From contig JAANBB010000024.1 in assembly GCA_014621425.1 (NCBI GenBank), forward strand, positions 1 through 64,000: DNA of 64,000 nt, written 5' to 3'. A program made the translations under genes and the position numbers. The notes below the pieces were generated by a model. It did not search any database. It saw only the letters and a list, made by a program, of their open reading frames with translations, and had not been told where the DNA came from. Numbering within the stretch: the first letter of the stretch is position 1; every line of letters begins with the position of its first letter. Shown here one piece after another: positions 50,107 through 61,974 of the stretch. The DNA comes from Cylindrodendrum hubeiense. Its lineage: Eukaryota > Ascomycota > Sordariomycetes > Hypocreales > Nectriaceae.

Positions 50107-50821
50107 ATATGTGAAAAATCGAGTTGCGCAACTGATGCGAGCAAATTGACGCGGCAGCTCTGGTGGAAAATGCTCCTACCCGGGATGGCCCATGACGACT
50201 TACGTGGGCGGGGGAGTTTCCCCAGAAGGGAATCTTGTGGGCTTCTGACATTCAGGGTGGCCTTACCTATTGAGGTAAGTGGGTGAAGAGGTGCTCAATG
50301 GTGGGCGGATTAAGGAACTGGAGAGGGGTGCAAGGCACCTAGGCCTGAAGTCCGCAGTAGAGTGCCGTCTATGTGAGTGCAAGCACAACTGTATGTCGAC
50401 GCTAGAATGCAGCGACAAGATTCGCACATAACTAATCATACACAAATCGAGAAACAAAGTTGTATGATTGATCAAGTAGTCCGCTGATCTGATACGATAT
50501 CTCGTCTTGATCCTCTCATCTGAACTGTGTCCACATGCATCGTAATGGGGCACAAGCAAGGTCGCTGTTAGTAGCCAGGCTAATATGAAAGCAGTTTACC
50601 TTGTTCAATACATACACATGTGGCATGATGATACGCCCACTGGCACCAGATCATTTCAGGGCTAGTGAAGGGCCGTATGCAAAATTGCACTTGACTTCTT
50701 CCTCGTCCCCTTTTCCGTGCTCGTTCACTCTGAATTATCTCCACCATCCACCCCTACAGTCACGCACTGCCTCTCAAGCATGACGACTTTTTACTCTAAA
50801 CTAACGCGAAGTCTTCATTCT
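50107..50821. other. Spacer downstream of the C2H2 regulator
   Basis: About 700 bp without a supported gene; short frames at 50263-50559 (minus) and 50601-50783 (plus) are featureless. Confidence 0.4.
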
Positions 50822-53800
50822 TCACTCGACATCCGTTGCCACGTCTTGAAAATGCTCCTCATAACTTGACTCGAAAAGTTCCGCGAGCTCCATCAAGTTC
50901 TGGCCCAACCGCGCGGTGATTCCCCATACCCAGACCTGTCCAGCCCCGTTAGTAATCATCCTAGTGATTTTATCCGCCTCCATAGGGGTTGACTCTGAGG
51001 AATGCGTAGATCGACTTACATCGTTGTGGAAAGAGGCCCATGCTCTTCCAAGAGCCGCAGCTAAGGAACGCCCCCCTTCGTGCTTGCAATCCATGTCTTC
51101 CAAAGCCGTCTTTACCTGACAGATGAGACGGGATTCCAGCTCTTTGGGGCCGTCTTGAAGCTTTAGCGTTTCGATGCAATAAACCCATTTACAGAGAAGG
51201 ACCACTACCGCACACACATGACAGGTTAGCTTTGAGCCCTGAAACAACTCATCGGGAAGGTGTCGGGGTGTTGTCCTTTGGAAAAAAATACTGACCACAT
51301 CCCCAAGCAGATACCGCTGTTTCGATGCTCCAAGAGAATGCTGCTGTCTTCTGCACCAGCAAATAACCGACCTTGATAGGAATCAGGATCGACTCGAGGA
51401 CGTGAGCAACGGCTTTGGTCATCAAGGCGCTACGCTCCTGCTTGGCCACAACGAATCTCCTTAGGGCGGTCTTTCTGTCCTCAGAAGAGGCGCACAATAT
51501 GGTGAAGCGCTGCGGCAAGTTCATGTTGGTGAACAGCCGAGCGTAGGCCGCCCGGAGCATGGCCTCACAGTTGAACAACATTGGCCCCTCAGGATCGTCC
51601 CACATGGGTTCAACGCCATTGTGACGCGAGAGACGCAGGACCTCGTGACATCTTGTCAGGGCTGCAAGCGAGTGCTGCAACATAATATTGGGTGCAAACC
51701 CTGCCGTCTTCATCCCCCTGTTCATTGTTCGTGAGACCTGAGAGAGATGCCAGTTATGCACATTGACGGCATGCACTGCGACGAGCGCTGTGAACCCGGA
51801 CACGCAATAGGGCTCTGCAACGTCGTCCTCATCCGAGGACTCGGAGAGCATGTCGCCGATGACATCACGAATGCTCTTGGTGCATGGGATGACTACTTGC
51901 CGCATAGCCTCCCACGCTGCCGCAGTGGGAGCATTCCACAGCCGTTCTTCCTCCAACGTCTCAACATCCAGATCTTGACTGGTATCGAACCCAGGTACCA
52001 TGTCATACAGGATGAGGAGCAGGTTACTCTTAATAAACATGCTGCACAGCAGTCTCTTCATGGACTCCCTCAAGATCCATTCCTCCCAAATGTAGCGGTG
52101 CGAAGGCCCTGAGCGTTGGAGGTAGTCTCGGCGCAGTCGGTAATCCTAAAAACAACCATGATCAATATTGATAGTTTTGTAAAGGTCAATTAGTTGGAGA
52201 TCAAGGTACTACGAACCCTTGTAAAAAGACCTAGCTCGTCGAATACAGCAACTGCAACGTCATGGTCCCCGCCAAGTGATGCATAAAAACATAGCAACAC
52301 CCGAGTTTGCATAACCCACAGCGGTTCTAATTGCGACTCCCCAAGCCCTGCTTCACTTTGCCCTGGTCCAGTATTTGTGCTTTGTTCCTGGGACTGCGGC
52401 GACCCCAAAATCCTACAGTGAGTGGCTTTCAAGGGCAGCATGGAGCTTGCCAACGCATGGGAGCGACGTGCCTTGTCTCGATCGAGACTGTAAAGACTTC
52501 CGATGCAGCACATTGCCCATATTAGGGGGCTCGGCGTCTGGCTCGGCTTCATCGAGGCGAGATGGAGGAAGGGGAGGTGGCGATGGAAGCCGTCGATGTA
52601 GCCATTGATCATGCGCTGCACTTCCCGACAGTTCTTCAGAGGCAACGGGACATCTGATTGTCCCAGCCGCGAGCAGGCATCAAGCCGCAGGTAATGATAT
52701 GCATCGTCGTCTATGAACATCCGCGGCGTGCTCACGGGTGTCTCGTTGAGGACTTTGAGCAATCGGCTGGAAGAATCATCTCCCGAGTGGACATTGTGGT
52801 CGGGCTCGCCGCTGCTTTCTGGCGTTAGTAGAGACTCATCAATTGACCTCAAACCCTGCTCTAGAATGTGGTTTTGCAAGTCAGGAGGTGCAAGAGTAGC
52901 TTGTGGCCAAGAAAAGCTCGCGTCATTCTGCGGCATCCCGGGACCTGATTCGTAGTTGAATTCGCCCTCGATGGCATCAAATTCGCTACCGAGGAAATCC
53001 AAAGACTGCATAAATATGAGCGGGTCTTGGCCCGCCAAACAGCCATTATCGAAGGAGTTGAGACGCGTCTTAGTTGCGGGGTTTGAGGGGGCTGCGACAA
53101 CCATTCCCGCGACGGAGCCAGCGTTTGCGTGGGGTATTTGAGGGGCTTCGACCAAGTTCTCTTCGAAATTCGTCGCGTGAACTGAAGACCTCCGCCGAGT
53201 CAAGCTAGCACCCGCAGACGAGGTTGCTTCCAGCGAGACGTTTGGATTGTCGTCCACGGTTGTGGCCGACGTGGAGACTGACAGCCTCGGCATGGGAGGG
53301 CCGGTCGCCGAGCTATTGGCGTTTTCGCCGACCTCATCGCGAGGCCTTTTGAGTGAATTTGAGCTGATCATCGGTATCTGCACTGTGATGGAATCGGAAG
53401 CTGAGGATTGTGTGTTTTCCGGCCTCGGCGACCTCTGCCTCTGGTTATTGTCGACGTTGTTGGAGGTGCTCTGGGTGTTTTCGGCTTCTAGCGGCCTCGC
53501 GTATTCATTTGCGTGTATCGTCCGCTGATGTCGCTTGACCAAATCTCTGTTCGTTGTCAGTCCATTCTTAAGCGTGGTCTTTTGTAATGGCTTTGTCTAT
53601 CTGGGGAGCATCTTTTGAATCCTCCCTTATTTTCGGGGGGAGGGGGAGGGGGACATTGGCATCGCCAGCAGCCGCTTACTTTCGTGCATAAGTCTTGCCA
53701 CAAAACTGACACGTAAAGGGCCGCTCCTTGTTGTGTGAGAATTGGTGTCGCGCGCAGTGTTCGCTTCGCGTGAACGTCTTGAAGCAGGTCGGACACGTAT

Positions 53801-53867
53801 GCACGCCCTGGGTGGGCTTACCCGGTGGGTGAAGAGCCCGGAAGATATGGAACGAGGAGTCAACCAT
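50822..53867 (-). CDS. C2H2 zinc finger plus fungal-specific transcription factor domain protein
   Basis: Five exons on the minus strand: 53680-53867, 52217-53546, 51296-52145, 51020-51204 and 50822-50935, 888 residues with consistent phases. Two adjacent C2H2 fingers, C-x2-C-x12-H-x3-H at residues 25-45 and C-x2-C-x12-H-x4-H at 53-74, are split by intron 1 within finger 2. A low-complexity Ser/Asn/Thr/Pro linker follows to about 340, then the fungal-specific regulatory domain (around GYIDGFHRHLPFLHLASM ... IWAMCCIGSLYS). The architecture is that of fungal nuclear regulators of secondary metabolism or nutrient use. It stands between the two halves of the locus and could control them; that is inference from position. 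The last intron (50936-51019, 84 bp, TACTAAC branch) is in frame and free of stops, so intron retention would add 28 residues. Confidence 0.9.
53633..53653 (+). repeat. G-rich (GGGGGA)n tract inside regulator intron 1
   Basis: The plus strand reads GGGGGGAGGGGGAGGGGGA, three long guanine runs. On the transcribed RNA it is a C/U-rich tract inside the 133-bp first intron of the C2H2 gene. Confidence 0.7.
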
Positions 53868-54862
53868 GTCTGTCCTTGTGTTTGTCTCTGTGTCTATTTC
53901 TGTATCTTTACAGGCGCGGCGTCGGTGATTCGATTTCAGGATACTGAATAGATTTTGATGTAGGAGTGGATTGATCCGGGGTTGGCGCGAGTACCTGAAG
54001 CTCCTTGGGTGGAATATTACCCCGCGTTTCTGCTACGAGCCAATGGGGGAGAAGGGAAAAGATTGAGAGACTAATCTCGCCTTTCACTCACCAAGTGTTG
54101 CATAACTAAGGTGATATCGAGAGGCCAAACACGTGAGCAGATGTGACCGTGACGAGTGTCCCCGACATTGCGCTCAAGAGGGATACTTTTCATTCCTTCT
54201 TCTCGCAAACACAGAAGCACAGAAGCACGAAGAATGGGGACAACGGGACAGACACCAAGTGAGCCCGTACTACGTGCTCTCGGCTAGGAGCCACAGCTGC
54301 GGGTCTCGTGGTGTCGCTGCATCCCGGGAGCCCCGGAACTCTTGTGGGGCAAAGAAGGGAGAAGCGGGGAAAGGAGGAGCTACATAGATAGGAGGTTGCA
54401 CGACAGGGGCCTCGTGCTTGCGGCTTGCACTAGCACGCTAGCTTACAAGGTAGCAGAGCTAATGTGCCCCCAGATCGAAGTGTCTGCTCAGGTCTCAGCG
54501 GATGGCTCGGTACTTGCATCTAAGCGTAACTTGGCCGCGAGGATGAGGATGAGGATGACGCACGAAGCTATTGCCCGAACTGTCTTGTAAATATATGAAG
54601 CAGTATCCTGCTTGTAAAGGAATTGAGGCTTAAAACAAAACACCAATGTAAACTCAGAGTGAATAATGTATGTTCTTGGGATGTTTTGGAGATGTTTCCT
54701 ACGCAGTGGATCAAATCATCGTGTTAGATCTTGGAGCTAATAAGTACATCACTTAAACTTAATACATCATGCTCAATTTCGCCATTGCTCTCGCACCATA
54801 CGCAGATAAGCTGTCAACGATAATTTAACCTTGTGTGGATATTCCAACTGCAAAGCTGAGCA
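53868..54862. other. Promoter of C2H2 regulator / 3' region of esterase
   Basis: About 1 kb. Plus-strand frames at 54133-54590 show no family features. A short GAGGAT repeat (GAGGATGAGGATGAGGATGA) lies near 54540. Nothing else is recognised. Confidence 0.4.
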
Positions 54863-56694
54863 CTACTGTCCTGCGATAAACATGGACAATGCAAAGGCTA
54901 GATTATCCCAACCGAGTACCGGAGCTAACTGCCAAATCATAGAACGACGGCTGTAATCAGCAGGGTCGTTGCTTTTGATAAATGCACTGCCTACGTTGCT
55001 CGGTGGTCCATAAACTTTCGCACCTCCGGCTTGAGCATCATGAGCAGGAAAGGGCTCTTTGCCGTTCACAAACGTGATGAGGTCGCGACCGAACGCTCTA
55101 GCACTTTCCACCTGCTTGGATTCTAGATGCTTGTTGAAATTTTGGAACAAGAATGCGATATCCAAAATATGTCCGGTTTCGCCACGGCTAGGGCCTTCCC
55201 ATGGGTTCGGCTCGTTGAAATGGTAGATGAACGACCGTTGGGGGAATTGTTGCGCAATGGTAAATATGGGAGTGTAAAATAGAGCGTCGTTGAATACTTG
55301 CAAAATGTTTGTGAGTGCCATGTCGTCCGAGCTCTTGGCCGTAATACTATATGCTTCCAATAGCGCTTGGAGAGGGTTGTCATTGTTTGTCGAAGTAGGC
55401 GGTAAATGGCTGGCCATAGACTTTTTGAAAGCGCTAGCTATGCCAGACTTCCGTGCCATGAAGGCGGGTGTCATTATAATTGACTGGGCATAGGTATTAG
55501 CGGACGCAATTGTGAAGATCGCCGTGTACTTGACTAACATCACTCTGACAATCACCGATCAAGAGTCGACGGCACCAATTTGTCCCGGGGACAAGACTCG
55601 ACACATCAGCAGAATCCCATTGAGCGCAAGATAGCTCTGATTGGATGACCTCGCCGTCAATGACTGGGTGAAGCTTCACATCAGGGCCGACACGGGCCAT
55701 AATCAACTCTTCGGGGACAAGTAGAAGTTGTTTCAACTGGTCTGTAGGACTTTGAGATCCATCGACCTGGATCCTCTCCAAAACAACCTTGTACATCGTG
55801 TCCGCAAACTGGAGAGGAATTGGCCTCATGAGTAACGAGGTTCCGCTCATTGAGACTAGTTGCTGGAAGAGTGGCTTACTTGACTCAAGATGGAAGGTAC
55901 ACGAAACTGAACAAGACATCCTTAGCTAGCGAAATACGCTCACGGCGCCAAAGGCAGCTACTTACCGCTTCCGGCACTGTGCCCAATTGCTGTCACAAGG
56001 TCCGGATTCCCGTGAAACCCGGAAATATTGTCGCGAATCCACTCAAACGCCGTCTTCTGGTCCAAGAGCCCACGATTCGGCTTGATGCCGGCCTCTCGCA
56101 AGTCGATGGAGTCGAGAAACCCATAGACATCAAGGCGGTAGCTATGGAATTTTATATCGGCAACTGTCCAGAAGCGATTTAAAGATTTACAAGACGGCAC
56201 TCACTTGATTTGCACACTCACAACTGGCTTGCCGATATCCTGACTGAGCTTGACAATACGCGTCAAGTCATACTGTGGCCAGGCGTTGGAGCCGATGGCG
56301 AAACCACCGCCGTGTACGAAGACGAAAACAGGAAGCGGCCCCTTTGCATTTTCAGGAATGGCAATGTTCAGGTTCAAGCACTCGGTGGAAGAGGTGGTGA
56401 ATGAACCGTGCGGTAGGCTTTTCTGAATGATACCAAGTTCCATCTCACACCCGATGGATGGAGATGTGGCACCAGGTCTGTTGATTTGGTGGTCAGCCTG
56501 AGGGCCACGTAAACGGGCGCCGTTTCTCACCCATGTCGCGTAGCATCTAGCCCACCCGCCGCACGCTCGGAGCAGACCGTTGGAGTCGCAAGGGCATGCT
56601 CTAGAGATGCGTACTTGATGCCGCGGAAATATGCGATGCCATCTTGAAGGGTACCCGTCACCTTGCCCAGCTGTGGATGGATGATCTGAGACAT
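54863..56694 (-). CDS. Type-B carboxylesterase/lipase family protein
   Basis: Five exons on the minus strand: 56531-56694, 56205-56477, 55966-56141, 55539-55906 and 54863-55483, 533 residues with consistent phases. Family landmarks: FRGIKYA near residue 25, ECLNLNIAIPE, the oxyanion hole VFVHGGGFAIGS, INYRLDVYGF (completed across intron 2), the nucleophile elbow GHSAGS with Ser201, LFQQLVSMSGT, and the catalytic His in GHILDIAFLFQNFN near 430. There is no signal peptide, so it is probably intracellular. The elbow GHSAG departs from the usual GESAG. Such enzymes hydrolyse carboxylic esters; a role in releasing a phenolic acid or ester intermediate would suit the neighbourhood but is not shown. 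Introns are 53-63 bp. Confidence 0.9.
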
Positions 56695-57283
56695 GTTTAC
56701 GTCGAAGATTAATTTGGAGGGTAGGCTGAAAGTACATCTTTGTATGTCCGTCTTTTCCTTCTACTTTCTACTAGCTTTATTGACAATTCAGACCCAATGC
56801 AGGGCTCGTCAAGTGCCGTGTGGGGAAATCCCGAAACCAGTTGATGTGGGGTTGGCTGCATCTATTAAGCCACAAGAGCGCGTTGGAGAACTTGGAGGCT
56901 CCGAGAACCGGGTTGATGCGGACATTTGAATGACACGCAAGCGAAGTGCATATTTACTCTTTTTAATGTGCCATACGCGATCAAACAGTATGTGTAAGCA
57001 GCCTCACACCACGAGTTCAGGCAACTCACCAGTCTGAGTCGGTAGATGTACAGTCAAGCCACTGATATAGTCGGAAAAGTTCCAAATTCACTATGTTTAT
57101 TACTGCAACGCAAGCCGTGGCATCTCAAAGTAATACAAAGCAGCAGCTGGACAGACTAAGGTGCAGACGACATCCCTTTGCATCAAACGTCTTGTAGACC
57201 GCTTTGCTTTGCCAATGAAGCATTATAGTGTTCTAATCAGTACACAATAAGAGTCTCTGACCAGCGCGTACATCACTGCTGAG
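56695..57283. other. Intergenic between same-strand esterase and SDR B
   Basis: About 590 bp containing the esterase promoter and the 3' region of SDR B. No gene is supported. Confidence 0.4.
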
Positions 57284-58244
57284 CTATTCTCCCATCCATT
57301 GTGGTTCAGCGTTATGCAATGTATCCTCAAACTCAATGATCTGGTCCCCGGCCACGAAGAACGACTTGCCGTTGATCTCTGGCTGAAGTATTGGAAGGAA
57401 TAACGCATTAGCAACACCAGTAGTCGAATTCTTGGGGAGATCTCCCCATTTTTGTAGCCAGTCAGGAAGAACCATCGGAGTGACTACATCCAGAAGTGAG
57501 TGGCAAGTAACTTGAAGAAGAGATTGGTGGACGGTGGGATAGACCTACTGGTTAACCACGGTGCTACTGTGTTGATGGTGATGTTCTCCTTGATGGTCTC
57601 AGTTCGAAGTCCGCGCATCAGGCCAAGCAATCCAGCTTTCGCCGCGCAGTAGAGATAGATGGGCGGTGCAGGGAAGAAGGCCCCAGCTGAAGAGGTAATG
57701 ACTAGCTGAGAAGACACGTCCGGCCATTTTCGAAAGAAGTGAATCGCACACTTAGTCACGTAAATCTGACCGACAAGATTCACGTCAATCGACTTCACGC
57801 TGGGGGCCAACAGCTTCCCCGACTTCTTATCAAACTCATCGGAGAGGAAGCCTTCATGGGTGTTGATGCCAGCGTTAGATATGACACTGTGAATGACTCC
57901 AAACTTTTTGTGCGCCTCTTCGAACAAGCCCAACACGTCGTCCCAGTTCGAAACGTCACATTTCTTATAGAGGGCCCGATCTCCGAAGGGCGCAATCAGC
58001 AAGGCTGCTTCCTCATTCCAGTCTCCCACAGCCACATTGGCACCGTTCTCTGTAGGTACGTAAAACAAACTCACATGTCAGCTATGTTTTTATGAAGCAT
58101 AAGATGAGTCAATTGATTATTGAGGGCATTACCGAGCGCAATTTTGACAGCAGAACGTCCGATCCCCGTGGCTGCACCAGTGATTAAAATGGTTTTATCC
58201 TTGAGTGAGACAAGGTCGTCTACACTAATCGAATACGTAGTCAT
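57284..58244 (-). CDS. Short-chain dehydrogenase/reductase (SDR) B
   Basis: Three exons on the minus strand: 58133-58244, 57549-58049 and 57284-57483, 270 residues. Motifs: glycine-rich TGAATGIG near residue 23, Asp-rich cofactor strand (VAVGDWNEE), SNAG, catalytic serine in ITSSAGAF, and YCAAK with Tyr171 and Lys175. The C-terminus, PMVLPDWL ... EFEDTLHNAEPQWMGE, aligns with that of SDR A at 39386-40611 (PAMPDWI ... EIEDALHDAQPQWLGA), so the two are paralogues or act on related substrates. Two shared intron positions are visible (after the glycine motif and before the PDW block). It is divergent from the aldolase gene across 537 bp. Confidence 0.9.
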
Positions 58245-58781
58245 TTCGATGGCCTTGATGTTTACGATAAATTCTTATGATAGAATGATGCAAAGACGAC
58301 GAGCAACTACTGGATAAGAGGCATTTTGAAACAGGATAAGCTCTGGGGATGATAACTACGGTCTATGCTCGGAAGCTTATGTAATAAAGACACGTTTGTA
58401 ATCGCCCCCGCTCAAATGTCAATTCACGTCATTGGTGAGGTGGGGTACTCTTTCTTCTGTATTGGGAATGGGCTCGAACAGTATGATGGGAAGAACGAAC
58501 ATGAACATATCAAAAGTTTTACTGTTCTATTAGAACGCCAAGTAATATTAACCATACCCTTTCTAGTGCGAATTACTAATATTCTCGCGGAGAGGAAGGC
58601 TTGAAAGTTGACTCCAACCATAAGCAGATATTCCGAGTGTGGACGCTTTTTACAGCATCCGGTAACGGAACTTGGGTGTGGACACCGGTTTTGCCGCCTT
58701 ATAAGAGTGTTCCGTATGGAGCTTGCGCTGTCTCGTGAAGCAACGAGAGCCTTCACAAGACTTTGATTTCCATTAATCAAC
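58245..58781. promoter_or_regulatory. Shared divergent promoter, SDR B and aldolase
   Basis: 537 bp separate the two start codons on opposite strands, so both promoters are here and co-regulation is possible. I see no clear operator; the sequence CGGAACTTGGGTGTGGACACCGG near 58665-58690 contains a CGG...CCG pair of the spacing class used by zinc-cluster regulators. Confidence 0.4.
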
Positions 58782-59741
58782 ATGGCGATACCTCTGAACC
58801 GCAACCTAATCCCTGGCGCGTATGCTGCCACACTCACTTTCTTCACACCGACTTCAACGCTGGACCTTGAGACCTTGAGGCACCATACCTTACGTTTGAT
58901 AGATTCCGGAATTTCTGGAATCGTCGCCTTAGGTTCCAACGGCGAAGCAGCGCATCTTGACCGCCAAGAACGAAAGACGGTTGTCAAGTGCATTGTCGAT
59001 ACCCTGGCCGCTAATGGACATGCTGGCGCGCCGGTCATTGTGGGCGCTTCCGCTCAATCGGTGCGCGAGACAATAGACCTTTGTCACGAAGCAATGGAAT
59101 CCGGTGGCTCTCATGTGCTTGTCCTGCCACCATCGTATTTCACGGCAGCCATGACACCTGACATCATTTACGATTTCTACATCAAAGTAGCGGCAGGATC
59201 ACCACTTCCAGTGATTCTGTACAGCTTCCCAGCAGTATCATCGGGGATCACTATGAACTCGGATCTTTTGATCCGCATCTCGAAGGGTCACCCCAACATC
59301 GTGGGAACAAAGTTCACGTGCGGCGATACAGGCAAGCTTGCCCGTGTTGCTCGTGCCATGGATACCATGACGCTGTCGCAGCCAGAAAAGCCATATTGGG
59401 TTGCCGCTGGGCTTGCTGACTTCACGCTGCAAGCCCTAACTATCGGAGCATCGGGAGTCGTCGCCGGAGGCGCAAACATTTTACCGAAGCTGATCGTCAA
59501 GGTGTGCGAGCTGTACACCGAGAGACTGTTTCAAGAGGCCAGTCAATTGCAGGCATTGTTATCTGAGGGTGACTGGCCTCATACAGCTGCCGGAATTTCG
59601 GGCACCAAGGCTGTCCTTCAGGAGACGTTCCAGTATGGGGGCTCGCCAAGATCGCCTTTGGCTGCAGTACCGGCGGTAGCAGCTCAAACGCTCAAAGATG
59701 ATATGCGAGAGGCACTCGAGTATGAGAATAGCATCCGGTAG
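58782..59741 (+). CDS. Dihydrodipicolinate synthase-family class I aldolase
   Basis: Single-exon gene of 319 residues. The DHDPS/NAL superfamily pattern is complete: GSNGEAAHL near 51-59 (binds the pyruvate carboxylate), LVLPPSYF, the catalytic Tyr147 in YSFPAVSSG, and the Schiff-base Lys177 in GTKFTCGD, then GASGVVAGGANILP. Fungi make lysine by the aminoadipate route, so this is not a lysine enzyme. Fungal members act as 2-keto-3-deoxy sugar-acid aldolases (L-galactonate, L-rhamnonate) or 4-hydroxy-2-oxoglutarate-type aldolases, cleaving to pyruvate plus an aldehyde. Which one cannot be told. It is convergent with the isopropylmalate dehydrogenase gene, their stops only 65 bp apart, and divergent from SDR B. 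Confidence 0.92.
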   Translation: MAIPLNRNLIPGAYAATLTFFTPTSTLDLETLRHHTLRLIDSGISGIVALGSNGEAAHLDRQERKTVVKCIVDTLAANGHAGAPVIVGASAQSVRETIDLCHEAMESGGSHVLVLPPSYFTAAMTPDIIYDFYIKVAAGSPLPVILYSFPAVSSGITMNSDLLIRISKGHPNIVGTKFTCGDTGKLARVARAMDTMTLSQPEKPYWVAAGLADFTLQALTIGASGVVAGGANILPKLIVKVCELYTERLFQEASQLQALLSEGDWPHTAAGISGTKAVLQETFQYGGSPRSPLAAVPAVAAQTLKDDMREALEYENSIR

Positions 59742-59806
59742 AGTTATAAGTGGTGGAGTTTTTAAAGTATCTAGAGCATTGCTATTATCCAATGGAAACA
59801 AGGCTG

Positions 59807-61172
59807 TTAAGCCAATATAGCCTTCAGAGCTTCAACCACTGCATCGCCAAACTCCGTCGTGCCAGTGGATCCCCCAATATCTGCAGTACGTAATCCTTGA
59901 TTAATTGTGTCCGCGACAGCCCTTTCCACAGAAGCAGCAGCTTCTTCTTGCCCAAGCGAGTATCGCAACATCATCGCCGCCGATAATATGGTCCCCGTGG
60001 GATTGACGATACCTTTACCGACAATATCGGGAGCAGAGCCTGTAGAAGTCATCAGTCTCCCTAAAGCAGTAGACCGTGCGTTACAGGTTATTTGGCAGGT
60101 GTGGCTTACCGTGAATCGGTTCATAAATTCCCTTGACTCTTTTACCTGGAGCAGGAATGTCACACAAGCTTGCGCTCGGAAGAAGTCCGAGACTTCCTGG
60201 GATCACACTGGCTTCATCAGAGATTATGTCTCCAAACAGATTGCTCGTGAGCACAATTCCGTTCAGGGCCGTGGGCCTTTTGATCATGAGCATTGCTGCA
60301 GCATCAACCAAGTGATGTCCAAGTTGCACATCGGGGAACTCCTTCTTGAAGACCTCGGAAACGACCAGTCTCCAAAGCCGCCCAGTTGCGGCGAGTACGT
60401 TAGCCTTGTCCAGACTCCAGACAGGCAGAGGCGGATCATGTTGCTTGGCGAGGTAGCCCGCAAGCAACGCAACTCGCTCGATTTCTGAACGTGTATAGTA
60501 GTCGACGTCTTGAGCCGAGCTCAGGAACTCGTCTGGATCCTGCCGATTAGGTCCAAAATACATTCCTCCGCATAGTTCACGCAGGATAACGAAGTTTGTG
60601 CCCCGGGCAATCTCAGGTCGCAGGGGCGAATGATTGACAAGTGAATCCGCCGCAAAGTTACAAGGTCGAAGATTGCCAAAGGCGTCCATTCCCTTGCGAA
60701 GGGCAAGAAGCCCCTGTTCGGGTCGTATTATACCGGTACCCCATTTCTGTGCATGTTAGACTTATGACGGTATGCGTGGATATTCGAGGCGTTGACGAAA
60801 CACTTACGGGTCCTCCTATCGCACCCAGCAAGACCGCGTCGGCATTCCTTGCCACCTCGAGAGCAGACCTAGTGAGGGGCTCGCCTGTCGCATCGATGGA
60901 ACCCTTTAATCCTTTGTTCAGTAAACATGTTTCATCAACCTGACGTAGATTTACGTACGCCTCCAAGAAGCTGATAGTTGAACTCGAAACTGATTGGGTT
61001 GCTGCTGCTTTCAAATACTTTGAGTACCTAAATACGAATCTCGGAATTAGGATTTCGGTAGTTGTATAGAAGAATAGATCATTAAATATTATTTACCCAC
61101 CTTAATTGCCTCTGCCATGACCTCCGGGCCACAGTTATCGCCTGGGAATACAACAATTCTATAGGTAGTCAT
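59807..61172 (-). CDS. leu2: 3-isopropylmalate dehydrogenase (LEU2-type) family
   Basis: Five exons on the minus strand: 61101-61172, 60959-61027, 60808-60903, 60110-60746 and 59807-60039, 368 residues, near the usual family length. Start [18 protein letters not shown]; then [61 protein letters not shown], the catalytic Lys in [39 protein letters not shown] (metal-binding Asp) and the NAD site [31 protein letters not shown]. It oxidatively decarboxylates 3-isopropylmalate in leucine synthesis, but relatives act on other 2-alkylmalates. Four introns and its setting beside catabolic genes hint at a paralogue rather than the housekeeping copy. LEU2-type copies are also found in clusters that build homo-amino acids. 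Which applies cannot be decided from this window. Confidence 0.9.
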
Positions 61173-61974
61173 CGTGGTTATCAGCACCGGTATCTTTTCC
61201 TTGATTGATTGGGAATGAGTATGCTATGACACTGCTTTGAACTTCCTTGAACGTCACTACGATGGGCTCTGGCGGACTTTAGGGTCAGCGTCGGCTCTGG
61301 AGGATCATCGCAGTGGCCGATATCGACCAAAATAACATTGAACCTACAATGGCATAGTCGTCCTGGGGCTTGCTGAGATCGCGGGGGTGCCATCCACTTC
61401 ACCAAATCTACCCACCTTGCCTAATGCGGTAGGCAGTCTTTGTGGGGGTGCCATTCATGTATCCTCGGGGTTCCCCACATCCTGTACCAGCTATCTACAC
61501 TGGAGCAGCAATGTCTTTCCTATCCAGGTAGGCAGAACGTCGAGCTGGGTTGATTTGTCAATGCACCCTAACCCTAAGTAGCCCAACCGGATGTCGATGC
61601 GCGCTAGACCGAAGTCGTGGGTTGGGAGTTGCTGTTGCTCCCAGACGGGTCATGGGTGATCTGGGGTGCATAGCACGCAATGGATGCGCATGAGAACCCG
61701 GGGTTGAGCATGGCGATTTGGAATTAGCCGATGGCCAGAAGTGTCCATCACTTAGGGGAGTCAACCAGTCCCCTAACTCAGGCCAGTTTGGGCTGCGGGG
61801 ACTTTGAGAGCCATTTCAGTATTGAATTCTAGATTGAGAGTACGTACATGACGCCGCAAAGTCCATACTTAATGCCCGTTGGCTTTCCCAGCAGCTCATT
61901 CAGGGTACTAACATCCTCCCGTGAAGATCAGAAGGGAAGAAGCCGAAAGCCAAAGCCATTCCACAATAGCAGCT
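61173..61974. promoter_or_regulatory. Divergent promoter region with repeated GGGGGTGCCAT box
   Basis: 802 bp between divergent starts. The 11-mer GGGGGTGCCAT occurs twice in direct orientation, at about 61383 and 61444, the second followed by CTCGGGGTTCCCCACAT. Repeated boxes of this kind between divergent genes are typical of regulator targets, but no binding protein is known to me. Confidence 0.35.

Noticed and set aside
54133..54590. Two overlapping plus frames
   Set aside because: Low-complexity, no motif, in the promoter region of the C2H2 gene.
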